DNA of 64,000 bases from Enterococcus sp. 5H. GTDB lineage: Bacteria; Bacillota; Bacilli; Lactobacillales; Enterococcaceae. Under the pieces are notes generated by a model. The model was given only the letters and a program-made list of their open reading frames with translations. It did no database searches and had not been told where the DNA came from. The position numbers and the translations under genes were made by a program. Location: positions 310,001 through 374,000 of the forward strand of contig NZ_AMDP01000019.1 in NCBI RefSeq assembly GCF_028128615.1. Direction: 5' to 3'. The stretch's first letter is position 1, and each line of letters opens with the position of its first letter. Below, in pieces: positions 35,002 through 44,265 of the stretch.

Positions 35002-35985
35002 GTGAGACAGGAGTTAGTTAAAGAGCGGATTCTCATGCTGGACATTGGTAGAAAATATTTCTCGCTGGAAATATTAAAGCAGTTAATCGAACAAATGGCA
35101 CTTTATGATTTTAACTACTTACAGCTCCATTTCTCTGAAAATGAAGGATTTCGGATTGAGTCTCATTTATATCCTGAGTTAGTTTCGGAGCAATTTTTAA
35201 CATGGAATGAAGTTCAAACGCTGATTGATTATGCCGCTGACTTATCGATTGAGATTATCCCAGATTTGGATACACCAGGACATATGGCCCACTTGTTGAA
35301 GGGAAAACCAAAATGGCAATTAACGAGAAAAACAGCGAATGGTGATAGTCAAAAGCTTGTTTCAGCATTGGATATTACAAATGAAGCAGCAGTTAATTTC
35401 GCATTGTCACTTTATGGAGAATATACGGATCTGTTTAGTAAGAGTCGCTACTTTCATATTGGAGCAGATGAGTTTGTTGAATTTGATCAAATTGAAAATT
35501 ATCCGATGTTGGCATCATATGGTTTGGCACAATTTGAAAATTATGTGAATAAAGTGGCTGAATTTGTTAGAGCGCGTGGATTTATCCCTAGAGTTTGGAA
35601 TGATGCTTTTTTTAGGGATGGTCGAGAGAGTCAACTTTCAAAGGAAATTGAAATCACTTATTGGACGAAGTGGCACAAGAACATGGCTCCTGTTCAAACG
35701 TTTTTAGATCAAGGCTATTCAGTGCTGAATTTTAATGACAATTACTTGTATTATGTATTGGGTGAAAACGCTGGTTATACGTACCCTACTGTTGAAAAAA
35801 TCAAGAATAGCTGGCAACCGAATCTTTTTGCGTCAAATCAACTAGTGACTGAAAAAGAGATGGAGCAAGTCAAAGGATCTGCATTAGCTGTTTGGTGTGA
35901 TCTGCCAGAAGCTAAGAGTGAAAATGAGATCTTGAACGATCTCAAAAAACTAATGCAGGGATTCGCTACACATTTTTATAAATGA
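35002..35985 (+). CDS. GH20 beta-N-acetylhexosaminidase, catalytic domain only
   Basis: 327-residue cytoplasmic protein equal to just the GH20 barrel. The catalytic pair is Asp156-Glu157 in HIGADEF, with the family's LDIGRKYFS start and PDLDTPGHM strand. The usual N-terminal GH20b domain and secretion signal are missing. Such short forms are found in N-glycan loci and remove terminal GlcNAc from imported sugars. The start is GTG 35002 with AGGGGG upstream. Last gene of its operon; a strong terminator follows at 36040. Confidence 0.9.
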   Translation: MRQELVKERILMLDIGRKYFSLEILKQLIEQMALYDFNYLQLHFSENEGFRIESHLYPELVSEQFLTWNEVQTLIDYAADLSIEIIPDLDTPGHMAHLLKGKPKWQLTRKTANGDSQKLVSALDITNEAAVNFALSLYGEYTDLFSKSRYFHIGADEFVEFDQIENYPMLASYGLAQFENYVNKVAEFVRARGFIPRVWNDAFFRDGRESQLSKEIEITYWTKWHKNMAPVQTFLDQGYSVLNFNDNYLYYVLGENAGYTYPTVEKIKNSWQPNLFASNQLVTEKEMEQVKGSALAVWCDLPEAKSENEILNDLKKLMQGFATHFYK

Positions 35986-36039
35986 AAAATCAGTTGAATA
36001 TGGCTGATAAGGTTGTAACAAAAGTCGTTTAGATTTGAG

Positions 36040-36078
36040 AACCCGCCCAATGCATACAACGCATTGGGCGGGTTTTAG
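36040..36078 (+). terminator. Strong terminator closing the mannosidase operon
   Basis: Perfect GC-rich 14-bp arms (36040-36053, 36061-36074) with a 7-base loop and following Ts. Confidence 0.9.
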
Positions 36079-36184
36079 TAAATTGTCAAAGCCTCACATT
36101 ATTTATATGAAAATTCTGAAAATAACATAAGTAACCTATACTTTGTGACATAAATACTATAATTTTTATATTTATAAACAAGAA

Positions 36185-36198
36185 AGAAAGCGTTAACA
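36185..36198. promoter_or_regulatory. cre box before the GH85 gene
   Basis: AGAAAGCGTTAACA matches the CcpA consensus at 13 of 14 positions. It lies downstream of a TATAAT at 36158-36163, a roadblock position. Confidence 0.72.
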
Positions 36199-36255
36199 TT
36201 TTCAATGAGAATGAATAAAGCTGAATTTTGGCAAATAATAGAGGAGGTTCATTCA

Positions 36256-39003
36256 GTGGCTAGAAAAAAATTGAAACAAGTGTTTTGTTGTTCGACAGCT
36301 TTAGCAGCTTTTTTTATGGGAGCGAGTTTACTATCGATGTCACCGGTTTATGCTGAAAGCGAGTTTTCTGCTCAATCAGAAAGTGGTATTCCGATTTACG
36401 ATCATATCCCAGAATCAACAGCATTATTTCCAGAAACATTATTAAACTGGAGTGCTAAAACTGATCCCGATGCCCCTTTCAATGTCTCACGTATTCCGTT
36501 AACAGATCGCATAAAAGGTGAGAAAACAAATGCCGACCAAAGTACTGAAGCGAAAGTTTTGTCGATTGCTATTGTTAACCGTCACACTAAAGGAACACCA
36601 TCGCAAGGTGATACAGACAAAGCTGTTTACAATTTTACCAACTGGCAATACGTAGATACTCTAGTTGCATGGGCTGGTTCTTCAGGTGAAGGAATTATTG
36701 TACCGCCAAGTGGGGATGTGACCGACTCAGCACATCGAAATGGAGTGCCAGTTGTCGGAACTGTTTTCTTTCCACCAGAAGCATACGGCGGGAAAGCAGA
36801 ATGGGTAAGACAGTTTGTCCAAAAAGATGCTAAAGGCAATTTTCCAATGGCAGATAAATTATTAGAAATGTCAGTTGCTTATGGATTTGACGGTTGGTTC
36901 ATCAATCAAGAAACTAATGTAGATGCCCAAACAGCTGCTGCAATGAAAGAATTGCTGATTTATTTACAAACGAAAAAACCAAAGAATCAGCAAATTATTT
37001 GGTATGATTCAATGATTCCTAGCGGTAGTGTGAACTGGCAAGGAGCTTTGAACGACCAAAATAAAGGCTATTTCCAAGACGGAAAACAGCGCGTATCAGA
37101 TAAATTATTTATCGATTTTCGCTGGCGTGAATTAGCAAGCTCAAAAGCTAAAGCTGAAGAGTTAAAACGTGATCCGTATGATCTTTATGCTGGAATCGAT
37201 GTTCAGGCAAATGGGATTAATAGTAGCCGGAAACCAAGCAGTATTCTAGGTTCAACGAGTCAACCCCTTGTTTCACTAGGATTATATTGTCCGGATTGGA
37301 CCTTGCGCGATGGTGGGCAATACGATGTTGATCGTTATTGGGAAAATGAAAAACTATTTTGGATTAATGCCCAAGGTGATCCACGTGATGTTACTAGTAC
37401 AAAAAATGAATGGCAGGGAGTTTCACGCTATTTTGTTGAGAAGACGCCAGTTACTGCATTTCCATTCTTAACAAATTTCAATGTGGGTAACGGAGACGCA
37501 ATCTATCAAAATGGTACAAAAGTCAAAGAAGGTACGTTTAATAATCGGAGTATTCAAGATGTTATGCCAACGTATCGTTGGGTTATTGATAATCAGGAAG
37601 GTAACCAACTGGAAGCTGCAATTAACTACGATGATGCATTCAATGGCGGTTCTTCTATTGGATTATCCGGACAAATGACTGCTGGACAAGAAACATTTAT
37701 TAAATTATACGCAGCTCAAGTTAAACCAAGTGCATCTGAAAAAGTCAGTGTTGTAACGAAAGGCGCAGACCAAACTTCCCTCGTTTTAGGTATTAAGGGT
37801 AAACAAGCTCCTTTAGTAATCCAAGGTGACCAACAAGCGTTAGAAAATGGCTGGGTAAAAACAACTTACTCGTTAAAATCAGCCGCTTGTCAAACAATCA
37901 CATCAATCGGATTGAATGTGAAAAATCAACAGACAGGACCTGCAGCTATTTATTTAGGTCAACTACTAGCAGGACAAGAAAAAACAACATCCATTGCTCA
38001 AGTAAAAAATGTCCGCTTCCCGGGAAAAACTATCGTAGATGATTTAACAGAAAGTGTTCGGATTCAATGGGACCACCAAGGCAAGAACACAACATCGTAC
38101 CGTATTTATCGCGAAGAGGGTGGACAGTCAACATTTGAAGGTGAAACAGCCAATACAGCATTTACTTTATTGAACCAAAAACGAATAGGTGATACAACAA
38201 ATTATCGGATGGTTCCTGTCGATCAATATGGCAGAGAAAATCAAAAGAGCAGCGCTGTAGCAACCTATACTTTTGAAGCGCTAAAAAAACCAGAAATTTC
38301 TATCAACGCTAGCAGTACGTTAAGTGCAGTTGGCGAAGCAATTACTTTGTCAGCGAATGTTTCCAAATCGACAGAACAAGTGAACTGGGAAATTATTGGT
38401 GCAACGCCACAAACTCAATCTGGAACAGAAATAACCGTTACTTTCGATGCACCAGGAAATTATTCGGTAAAAGCAACTGCAGTGAATAGTTCAGGTGAGA
38501 CTGAGGTCATTAGAGAAAATTATTTGTATATCTATGATCAAAATGCAGGAATTAAAAAAGAAAATCTTTCTATCCTTCCTTCAACCCAAGCAACACAAGG
38601 TTCGGGATATACGAATGAGCGCGAAAGCTACCGCTATGCGTTAGATGGAGATTTAACAACAAAATGGTGTGATAATGGTAGTGAAAAACCGTGGATGATC
38701 GCTGATTTAGGTGGACAAAAAACAATTGCCGGATTTGAACTTTTCCACGCTGGAGCTGGTGGTGAAAGCCCAGAATGGAATACCAGAGACTACGATATTT
38801 CAGTTAGCAATGATGGAACTAATTGGACGAATATTGTCCAACGCCGAGGTAATACAGAAAATAGTAGCAAGGATGCTATTGCATTGGTGGAAGCTAGATA
38901 TGTCAAACTTTCTTTAGAAAAGGCCGAGCAAAATGGTAAAGTTGCAAGAATTTATGATTGGCAGATTATTGGTGTTAATGGTACTGGGATTATCAATCAA
39001 TAA
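36256..39003 (+). CDS. Secreted GH85 endo-beta-N-acetylglucosaminidase
   Basis: 915-residue exported enzyme that cleaves the chitobiose core of N-glycans (between the two GlcNAc), releasing the glycan from host glycoprotein. It has a signal peptide ending near VYA-ES (about residue 35). The GH85 barrel follows, with the catalytic Glu219 in GFDGWFINQET. Fibronectin/Ig-like modules come next (about 600-770), then a C-terminal discoidin (F5/8C) domain around DGDLTTKWCDNGSEKPW. There is no LPXTG, so it is probably released or held by its binding domains. The GTG at 36256 follows GAGGAGG; an in-frame ATG at 36205 gives a poor signal peptide. It is transcribed separately from the cytoplasmic enzymes. 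Confidence 0.93.
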   Translation: MARKKLKQVFCCSTALAAFFMGASLLSMSPVYAESEFSAQSESGIPIYDHIPESTALFPETLLNWSAKTDPDAPFNVSRIPLTDRIKGEKTNADQSTEAKVLSIAIVNRHTKGTPSQGDTDKAVYNFTNWQYVDTLVAWAGSSGEGIIVPPSGDVTDSAHRNGVPVVGTVFFPPEAYGGKAEWVRQFVQKDAKGNFPMADKLLEMSVAYGFDGWFINQETNVDAQTAAAMKELLIYLQTKKPKNQQIIWYDSMIPSGSVNWQGALNDQNKGYFQDGKQRVSDKLFIDFRWRELASSKAKAEELKRDPYDLYAGIDVQANGINSSRKPSSILGSTSQPLVSLGLYCPDWTLRDGGQYDVDRYWENEKLFWINAQGDPRDVTSTKNEWQGVSRYFVEKTPVTAFPFLTNFNVGNGDAIYQNGTKVKEGTFNNRSIQDVMPTYRWVIDNQEGNQLEAAINYDDAFNGGSSIGLSGQMTAGQETFIKLYAAQVKPSASEKVSVVTKGADQTSLVLGIKGKQAPLVIQGDQQALENGWVKTTYSLKSAACQTITSIGLNVKNQQTGPAAIYLGQLLAGQEKTTSIAQVKNVRFPGKTIVDDLTESVRIQWDHQGKNTTSYRIYREEGGQSTFEGETANTAFTLLNQKRIGDTTNYRMVPVDQYGRENQKSSAVATYTFEALKKPEISINASSTLSAVGEAITLSANVSKSTEQVNWEIIGATPQTQSGTEITVTFDAPGNYSVKATAVNSSGETEVIRENYLYIYDQNAGIKKENLSILPSTQATQGSGYTNERESYRYALDGDLTTKWCDNGSEKPWMIADLGGQKTIAGFELFHAGAGGESPEWNTRDYDISVSNDGTNWTNIVQRRGNTENSSKDAIALVEARYVKLSLEKAEQNGKVARIYDWQIIGVNGTGIINQ

Positions 39004-39013
39004 GGAATAAAAA

Positions 39014-39340
39014 GAGGCTGAGATAAAAGCGTTTAACTCCGAGAACCGGGTAGGTACTGTGCAACACCAAATCGGTTCTCGTTGTATTTTACAGCAATAA
39101 GAAGGAATTCACGAAAATTGCCAAGAATCACCATGAGCTTGCGAATGGATGATTCTTGGTACCTATTCGGTGCTCTTAAAATTTTTGAACCAAGTAGGTA
39201 CTATTCTACATCCGTTCGTACCTCACTGTGTTTCATAGCAATTTCGGCTTATTTCTGAAGCCTCCAATTCTTAGAGCTTTAGCTCTTAGAAATTGATGTG
39301 ATCGGAACGAAGTGGAGTAGCTGCTTTTTTCTCGCCGTTT
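39014..39340. repeat. Intergenic structured element between GH85 gene and add
   Basis: The 389-base gap has no gene. It is closed by GAGATAAAAGC (39020-39030) pairing with GCTTTTTTCTC (39323-39333), one mismatch. Inside are independent hairpins: CGAGAACCG/CGGTTCTCG (39040-39048, 39073-39081), CCAAGAATCA/TGATTCTTGG (39121-39130, 39150-39159), GTACCTA/TAGGTAC, CAATTTC/GAAATTG, and AGAGCT-tt-AGCTCT (39273-39286). Its ends match those at 15107-15290 and 22717-22775. Confidence 0.65.
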
Positions 39341-39360
39341 ATTTGGATATAGGAGGTGAC

Positions 39361-39394
39361 ACAAAACTGAAAATCAGTTTTGTTCACTTTTTTT
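39361..39394 (+). terminator. Hairpin with T run near the end of add
   Basis: ACAAAACTGA (39361-39370) and TCAGTTTTGT (39374-39383), then a run of Ts into the end of add. Orientation favours plus-strand transcripts coming from the GH85 side. Confidence 0.65.
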
Positions 39395-40415
39395 AATTTT
39401 CTGCTAGTCGGTAACCTGAGCTTAGCAAATCATGTAATAACTGCTTCTCACTATCAGGAATAAAAGCACCGTTTACTGCGTGATGATTAAATGTTTCCAT
39501 ATCTTGATAAGTAATATCGTACCATTCATGAAGTTTCATGTATTCATCTGTTAAGGTAGTTCCTGATACAGTCCGGTTATCGGTATTAATGCAAATATTT
39601 ATTCCAGCATCAAGAAATGTTTTGAATGGGTATTCAGCTAAACTAGTGACAGTTTTTGTTTGGAAATTACTCGTTGGACACATTTCGACCAGCACGTTGT
39701 TTTGCTGAAGTAAAGAAAAATATTCAGGTGTATCTTTTAATGCAATACCATGTCCGATTCGTTTTGCACCTAGTTTTACTGCATCTGCAACATTTTTTCC
39801 ACAGCCGCATTCACCTGCGTGCAGCGTTAACGGAATGTCCAAATGATTAACCAAATCCAAAGTTTCTTCAAAAGTATATGGGGGGAAATCTACTTCATTT
39901 CCTGCTAGGTCAAAGCCAACGATACCTGATTGTTTAAAAGTGTCAGCTAAGTGGACGATTTGCTCGATTGACTGTAGTTCTTCGTGGCGCATTCCGCATA
40001 ATAGAGCATTGCTTTTTACGCCAAACTGTTTCTCACCTTCGTTTAGTCCAGCTAACACGGCAGTAATAATTTTGGGTAGAGATAAGCCTTTTTCGGTATG
40101 CAGCGATGGGGCAAAGCGGACTTCAATGTATTTAATATTTTCTTCTGCCGCTTGGCTGATGATATCGAAAGCAGCAGTTTGTAAAGCTGCTTCGGTTTGT
40201 AGACAAGTTAAAACAAGGTCGAAACGTTCGAGGTATTCATTTAAATCTTGGCAGTTTTCTGGTGCGACTAATAAGGCGTTTAATTGTTCGTTATCTGTTG
40301 GCAGAGGAATTCCTTGCGGGTCAGCTATTTTTCGCAGTGTTTGAGGACGGATAGAACCATCTAAATGGCAGTGTAGCTCTACTTTTGGCAACTTTTTTAC
40401 AAGATTACGGCGCAC
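39393..40415 (-). CDS. add: Adenosine deaminase
   Basis: 340-residue zinc hydrolase converting adenosine or deoxyadenosine to inosine or deoxyinosine. It has the metal motif VELHCHLDGS, the His in LHAGECG, and the Asp in NTDNR near residue 280. Length fits the family. It lies divergent from a LacI-type regulator and beside a nucleoside uptake and salvage cluster. Its inosine product feeds PunA/DeoD, encoded about 10 kb away. A palindrome at 40466-40493 in the shared promoter region may co-regulate the two. Confidence 0.95.
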   Translation of the reverse strand: MRRNLVKKLPKVELHCHLDGSIRPQTLRKIADPQGIPLPTDNEQLNALLVAPENCQDLNEYLERFDLVLTCLQTEAALQTAAFDIISQAAEENIKYIEVRFAPSLHTEKGLSLPKIITAVLAGLNEGEKQFGVKSNALLCGMRHEELQSIEQIVHLADTFKQSGIVGFDLAGNEVDFPPYTFEETLDLVNHLDIPLTLHAGECGCGKNVADAVKLGAKRIGHGIALKDTPEYFSLLQQNNVLVEMCPTSNFQTKTVTSLAEYPFKTFLDAGINICINTDNRTVSGTTLTDEYMKLHEWYDITYQDMETFNHHAVNGAFIPDSEKQLLHDLLSSGYRLAEN

Positions 40416-40465
40416 GTTATCAACCTCTTCTTTCTGTGTGAGAATATCTTGAACTGTCCTATTCC

Positions 40466-40493
40466 GAACAATTCTGATAAACTAGAATCGTTC
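40466..40493. promoter_or_regulatory. Palindrome in the add / lacI-type divergent region
   Basis: GAAC-a-ATTCT, an 8-base centre, then AGAAT-c-GTTC. Nine of ten arm bases pair. A candidate operator for the adjacent LacI-family protein, though it lacks the classic central CG of that family. Confidence 0.45.
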
Positions 40494-40552
40494 AATAAGT
40501 ATTTTGAAGACTTTAACATGTCAACTGTGACCTGTCAATAAGGGGAGAATGA

Positions 40553-41584
40553 ATGATGAAATTGACCATTAAGGAAATTGCAGATATGGCTGGTGTGTCC
40601 GTGACGACGGTGTCTCAAATTTTAAACAACAAGGGCAGTCGTTTTAGTGAACAGACCAGACAAAAAGTGCAGGCTGTAGTTAAAGAGTATGATTATAAGC
40701 CAGATTATTTTGCTTCAAACATTATTACGCGGCATTCAAAAACAATTGGGATGGTAGTGCCGGATGTGACAGATTTTTTCTTTTCCAAAGTTATTGAAGG
40801 AGTAGAAACTTATTTAAATTCGTTGGGATATATGATTTTGTTGTGTAATTCTAAACATGATGAAGAGCAAGCAGCAAAATACGTCGAAGAACTTGTTCAT
40901 CGCTCGGTGGATGGAATTATTTTTGCTACACCAAATATTTTATCTGCTGACCATATTTTGAGGGATACCAATAAGCGTAAAGTTCCAGCAATTTTAGTTG
41001 ACCGAGGCATCAATACTCGTGAAAATGGACGTTTAATTGTGAAAGAATATGAGGGCGCTTACCAAGCTGTAAGTTTTTTAATCGAGCAAGGCCATAAACA
41101 CATTGCGATGCTGAAGGAAAACGAAGGTTACTACAAGCTAACTGAGCGAGTAACGGCCTATCAACATGCTTTAAAAGATCACGGAATTCCGGTTAAAGAA
41201 GAATACATGTCCAGTGGAGATTTGAATTTAGGCGGCGGTTATGAAGCTGCTAAAAAAGTTTTGGAAAATCCGGAAATCACTGCAATTTTTTGCGGTAATG
41301 ATGAAATGGCAATGGGAGCGTATCAGGCAATAGAGGCAAGTGGGAAAAAAATTCCAGAAGATATTTCAATTGTCGGTTTTGATGGATTGGAAATTTCTGA
41401 ATATCTCGTTCCGGGTCTCACAACTGTTTATCAACCAACTTTTGATATTGGTTTTTACGCGGCAAAATTTTTAGTAGAATCAATTAATCATCCAGAGAAA
41501 AAAATACCTAATAAAATTTTTGATACGACATTTATTTTAAGAAATAGCACAAAATGCATTGACAATTTAGCAAATATGATTTAA
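40553..41584 (+). CDS. LacI-family repressor (RbsR-like)
   Basis: 343-residue regulator with the LacI helix-turn-helix (TIKEIADMAGVSVTTVSQILNNKG) followed by a ribose-binding-protein-like sensor (IGMVVPDVTDFFFSKVIEGVE; FDGLEISEYLVPGLTTVYQP). The sensor type suggests a pentose, nucleoside or purine ligand, fitting control of the adjacent nucleoside genes. Two adjacent ATGs (40553 and 40556) are possible; GGGGAG is 5 or 8 bases upstream. Target operators were not identified with confidence. Confidence 0.9.
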   Translation: MMKLTIKEIADMAGVSVTTVSQILNNKGSRFSEQTRQKVQAVVKEYDYKPDYFASNIITRHSKTIGMVVPDVTDFFFSKVIEGVETYLNSLGYMILLCNSKHDEEQAAKYVEELVHRSVDGIIFATPNILSADHILRDTNKRKVPAILVDRGINTRENGRLIVKEYEGAYQAVSFLIEQGHKHIAMLKENEGYYKLTERVTAYQHALKDHGIPVKEEYMSSGDLNLGGGYEAAKKVLENPEITAIFCGNDEMAMGAYQAIEASGKKIPEDISIVGFDGLEISEYLVPGLTTVYQPTFDIGFYAAKFLVESINHPEKKIPNKIFDTTFILRNSTKCIDNLANMI

Positions 41585-41593
41585 TGTTCGTGT

Positions 41594-41625
41594 TGTAAGC
41601 GTTTTATGTTATGTAAGCGTTAGTA
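41594..41625. promoter_or_regulatory. Two tandem cre boxes before pdp
   Basis: TGTAAGCGTTTTAT (41594-41607) and TGTAAGCGTTAGTA (41612-41625) each match the CcpA consensus at 13 of 14 positions. They are 18 bases apart, start to start, upstream of the promoter, so CcpA could repress the operon or, from this position, activate it. Confidence 0.72.
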
Positions 41626-41643
41626 AACTGTTTTACTAAATGG

Positions 41644-41672
41644 TTTTAACCTGAACAATTTTAGTGTATAAT
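41644..41672 (+). promoter_or_regulatory. Promoter for the pdp operon
   Basis: -10 TATAAT (41667-41672) with a weak -35 TTTTAA (41644-41649) at 17 bases, 35 bases before the pdp start. Confidence 0.55.
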
Positions 41673-41706
41673 ACATCCTTGGGGATTAATTTGGAGGAAG
41701 AAAAGC

Positions 41707-43008
41707 ATGAGAATGGTAGATTTGATCGAAAAAAAACGTGATGGACACGTTTTAACGGATGATGAGATTCAATTCATCGTTTCCGGGTATACCAAAGGAG
41801 AAATTCCCGACTATCAGATGAGCGCGTTTTTGATGGCTGTCTTTTATAAAGATATGACGGATGAAGAAATTACGACGTTAACGTTGGCTATGGCAAATTC
41901 TGGTGAAATGATTGATTTATCATCAATTCAAGGCATCAAAGTGGATAAGCATTCTACTGGCGGTGTCGGCGATACGACAACCTTGATTTTGGCGCCTCTA
42001 GTTGCCAGTGTAGGTGTTAGTGTAGCGAAAATGTCTGGTCGAGGTCTTGGATATACAGGCGGAACAATCGATAAGTTGGAAGCGATTCCCGGATTTCATG
42101 TTGAATTACCTGATGATGAATTTATTCGTTTGGTAAATGAGAGCCATGTCGCGGTTATTGGACAGTCTGGTGATCTAGCTCCGGCAGATAAAAAACTATA
42201 TGCACTTCGAGACGTTACCGCAACAGTTGATTCGATACCTTTAATCGCCAGCTCGATTATGAGTAAGAAAATCGCAGCTGGAGCGGATGCAATCGTTCTT
42301 GATGTAACCACAGGCGAAGGTGCATTTATGAAAAATATCGATGAAGCCCGCCGTTTAGCTGAAACGATGGTTCGGATTGGTCACTTAGCAAATCGTCAAA
42401 CAATGGCGGTGATTTCTGATATGTCCCAACCTTTAGGAGAAGCAATTGGTAATAGTTTAGAAGTTGTTGAAGCAATCGATACACTTAAAGGTCAAGGTCC
42501 AGAAGACTTAGTTGAAATGTGCTATATCCTCGGCAGCCAAATGGTTGTACTGGCGAAAAAAGCTGAAACTTTAGAAGAAGCTAGAAAAATGCTGGAAGAA
42601 GCACTTGAATCCGGCAAAGCTTTAGATAAGTTTCGTGAAATGATTCGCAACCAAGGAGGCGATGACAGCATTATCGATGAACCTGAACGTCTATTGACAG
42701 CTAAGTACAAAATTGAACTTCCTGCTAAGAAATCAGGTGTTGTCCAAAAAATAGTTGCCAACGAAATTGGGATTGCAGCAATGCTATTAGGTGCTGGCAG
42801 AGCAACCAAAGAAGACGAAATTGATTATGCGGTTGGACTTAAGCTTCATAAAAAAGTCGGTATGCCAGTCGAAGCTGGTGAATCTTTATTAACCATCTAT
42901 ACGAATACTGAAGATATTACAGAGGTACAGGAACTTCTATACAAAAATATCGAAATCGGCAGTTCTGGATCGGAGCCTGAGCTAATTCATGATATAATAA
43001 CCACATAA
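41707..43008 (+). CDS. pdp: Pyrimidine-nucleoside phosphorylase
   Basis: 433-residue enzyme that splits uridine, thymidine or deoxyuridine with phosphate into base and (deoxy)ribose-1-phosphate. The phosphate-binding motif [17 protein letters not shown] and the [17 protein letters not shown] signature are intact. Length fits the family. It begins a salvage operon with deoC 17 bases downstream and cdd after that, an arrangement that degrades pyrimidine deoxynucleosides. GGAGG precedes the ATG. Confidence 0.96.
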   Translation: MRMVDLIEKKRDGHVLTDDEIQFIVSGYTKGEIPDYQMSAFLMAVFYKDMTDEEITTLTLAMANSGEMIDLSSIQGIKVDKHSTGGVGDTTTLILAPLVASVGVSVAKMSGRGLGYTGGTIDKLEAIPGFHVELPDDEFIRLVNESHVAVIGQSGDLAPADKKLYALRDVTATVDSIPLIASSIMSKKIAAGADAIVLDVTTGEGAFMKNIDEARRLAETMVRIGHLANRQTMAVISDMSQPLGEAIGNSLEVVEAIDTLKGQGPEDLVEMCYILGSQMVVLAKKAETLEEARKMLEEALESGKALDKFREMIRNQGGDDSIIDEPERLLTAKYKIELPAKKSGVVQKIVANEIGIAAMLLGAGRATKEDEIDYAVGLKLHKKVGMPVEAGESLLTIYTNTEDITEVQELLYKNIEIGSSGSEPELIHDIITT

Positions 43009-43024
43009 AGGATGTGTAAAAATA

Positions 43025-43687
43025 ATGGAGTTAAATCAAATGATTGATCACACTATTTTAAAGGCAGATGCAAAGGAAGAAGACGTCTTACGAATTATTG
43101 AGGAAGCAAAGCAATACAATTTTTTCTCAGTATGTATTAACCCTTGCTGGGTCGCTTTAGCTAAAGAACAATTAGCAGAAACTTCAGTAGACGTTTGTAC
43201 CGTTATTGGTTTTCCATTAGGAGCAAATACGTCAGAAGTTAAAGCCTATGAAGCGACAGATGCCATCAATAATGGTGCAACAGAAGTAGATATGGTTATT
43301 AACGTTGGCGCGTTGAAATCAGGACAATACAAAAAAGTATTGAAAGATATTCAAGCAGTTGTAGAAGCAGCTAAAGGTAAAGCGTTAGTTAAAGTGATTA
43401 TCGAAACAGCTTTACTAACAGATGAAGAAAAAGTCAAAGTTTGCGAGTTAGCGAAAGAAGCTGGCGCAGATTTCGTCAAAACATCTACTGGTTTTTCTAC
43501 AGGCGGGGCAACTATCGCAGATGTTAAATTAATGCGTGAAACAGTTGGACCTGATATGGGTGTTAAAGCTTCTGGAGGCATCCATAACGAAGCAGAAGCC
43601 AAAGCGATGATCGAAGCCGGTGCTACTAGAATTGGAACTAGCGCAGGAGTTGCAATCATGGAAGGTGCAACAGGAGTTGGTTACTAA
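43025..43687 (+). CDS. deoC: Deoxyribose-phosphate aldolase
   Basis: 220-residue class I aldolase converting deoxyribose-5-phosphate to acetaldehyde and glyceraldehyde-3-phosphate. It shows the start [11 protein letters not shown], the Schiff-base Lys in DFVKTSTGF (about residue 152), the second active-site Lys in GVKASGG, and the closing [11 protein letters not shown]. It follows pdp by 17 bases and receives deoxyribose-5-phosphate made by DeoB, whose gene lies in the same region. Confidence 0.97.
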   Translation: MELNQMIDHTILKADAKEEDVLRIIEEAKQYNFFSVCINPCWVALAKEQLAETSVDVCTVIGFPLGANTSEVKAYEATDAINNGATEVDMVINVGALKSGQYKKVLKDIQAVVEAAKGKALVKVIIETALLTDEEKVKVCELAKEAGADFVKTSTGFSTGGATIADVKLMRETVGPDMGVKASGGIHNEAEAKAMIEAGATRIGTSAGVAIMEGATGVGY

Positions 43688-43706
43688 AAACGAAAGTGGT
43701 GGGAAA

Positions 43707-44102
43707 ATGTCCGCGAAACAAGAATGGCTAACAGTCGCAGATAAAGCGCTGACGAAAGCCTACGTACCCTATTCTCATTTTCCAGTTGGGGCATGTTTAG
43801 TCACAAAGGAAGGCAAAACTTATCAAGGTGTCAATATTGAGAACGCCTCTTATGGCTTGACCAATTGTGCGGAACGGACAGCGATTTTTAAAGCTGTTTC
43901 AGAAGGTGAACGTGACTTTCAACATTTAGTTATTGCTGGAAATACACCTGAACCAATCTCGCCATGCGGCGCTTGTCGTCAAGTAATGGCTGAATTTTGC
44001 GCACCAGATATGCCGGTGACTTTAGTCGGTGAAAATGGTGTAACAAAAGAAACAACGGTTGCAGAATTATTACCGTATGCATTTACCGAAAAAGATTTAT
44101 AG
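43707..44102 (+). CDS. cdd: Cytidine deaminase
   Basis: 131-residue tetrameric zinc enzyme converting cytidine or deoxycytidine to uridine or deoxyuridine, which Pdp can then use. Zinc and catalytic motifs CAERTAIFKA and PCGACRQVM are complete. The start at 43707 is taken because the upstream frame from 43620 lies inside deoC; the ribosome site (GGTGGG) is weak, so coupling to deoC is likely. Length is standard for the small bacterial type. Confidence 0.95.
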   Translation: MSAKQEWLTVADKALTKAYVPYSHFPVGACLVTKEGKTYQGVNIENASYGLTNCAERTAIFKAVSEGERDFQHLVIAGNTPEPISPCGACRQVMAEFCAPDMPVTLVGENGVTKETTVAELLPYAFTEKDL

Positions 44103-44265
44103 ACAGTTGCATTTTTGTTGCGAGTGTTGTCTTTTATGCTGTACTATTTAACAAGCTTATGAATTGGATAATCAAAATCTAATCGAGCTTGTTAGACTTT
44201 TCTATTGTTTCATTCAGTCATCCGGCTGTTGAAAATATAAAACTATTTTAGGGGGCTTTACAGAG

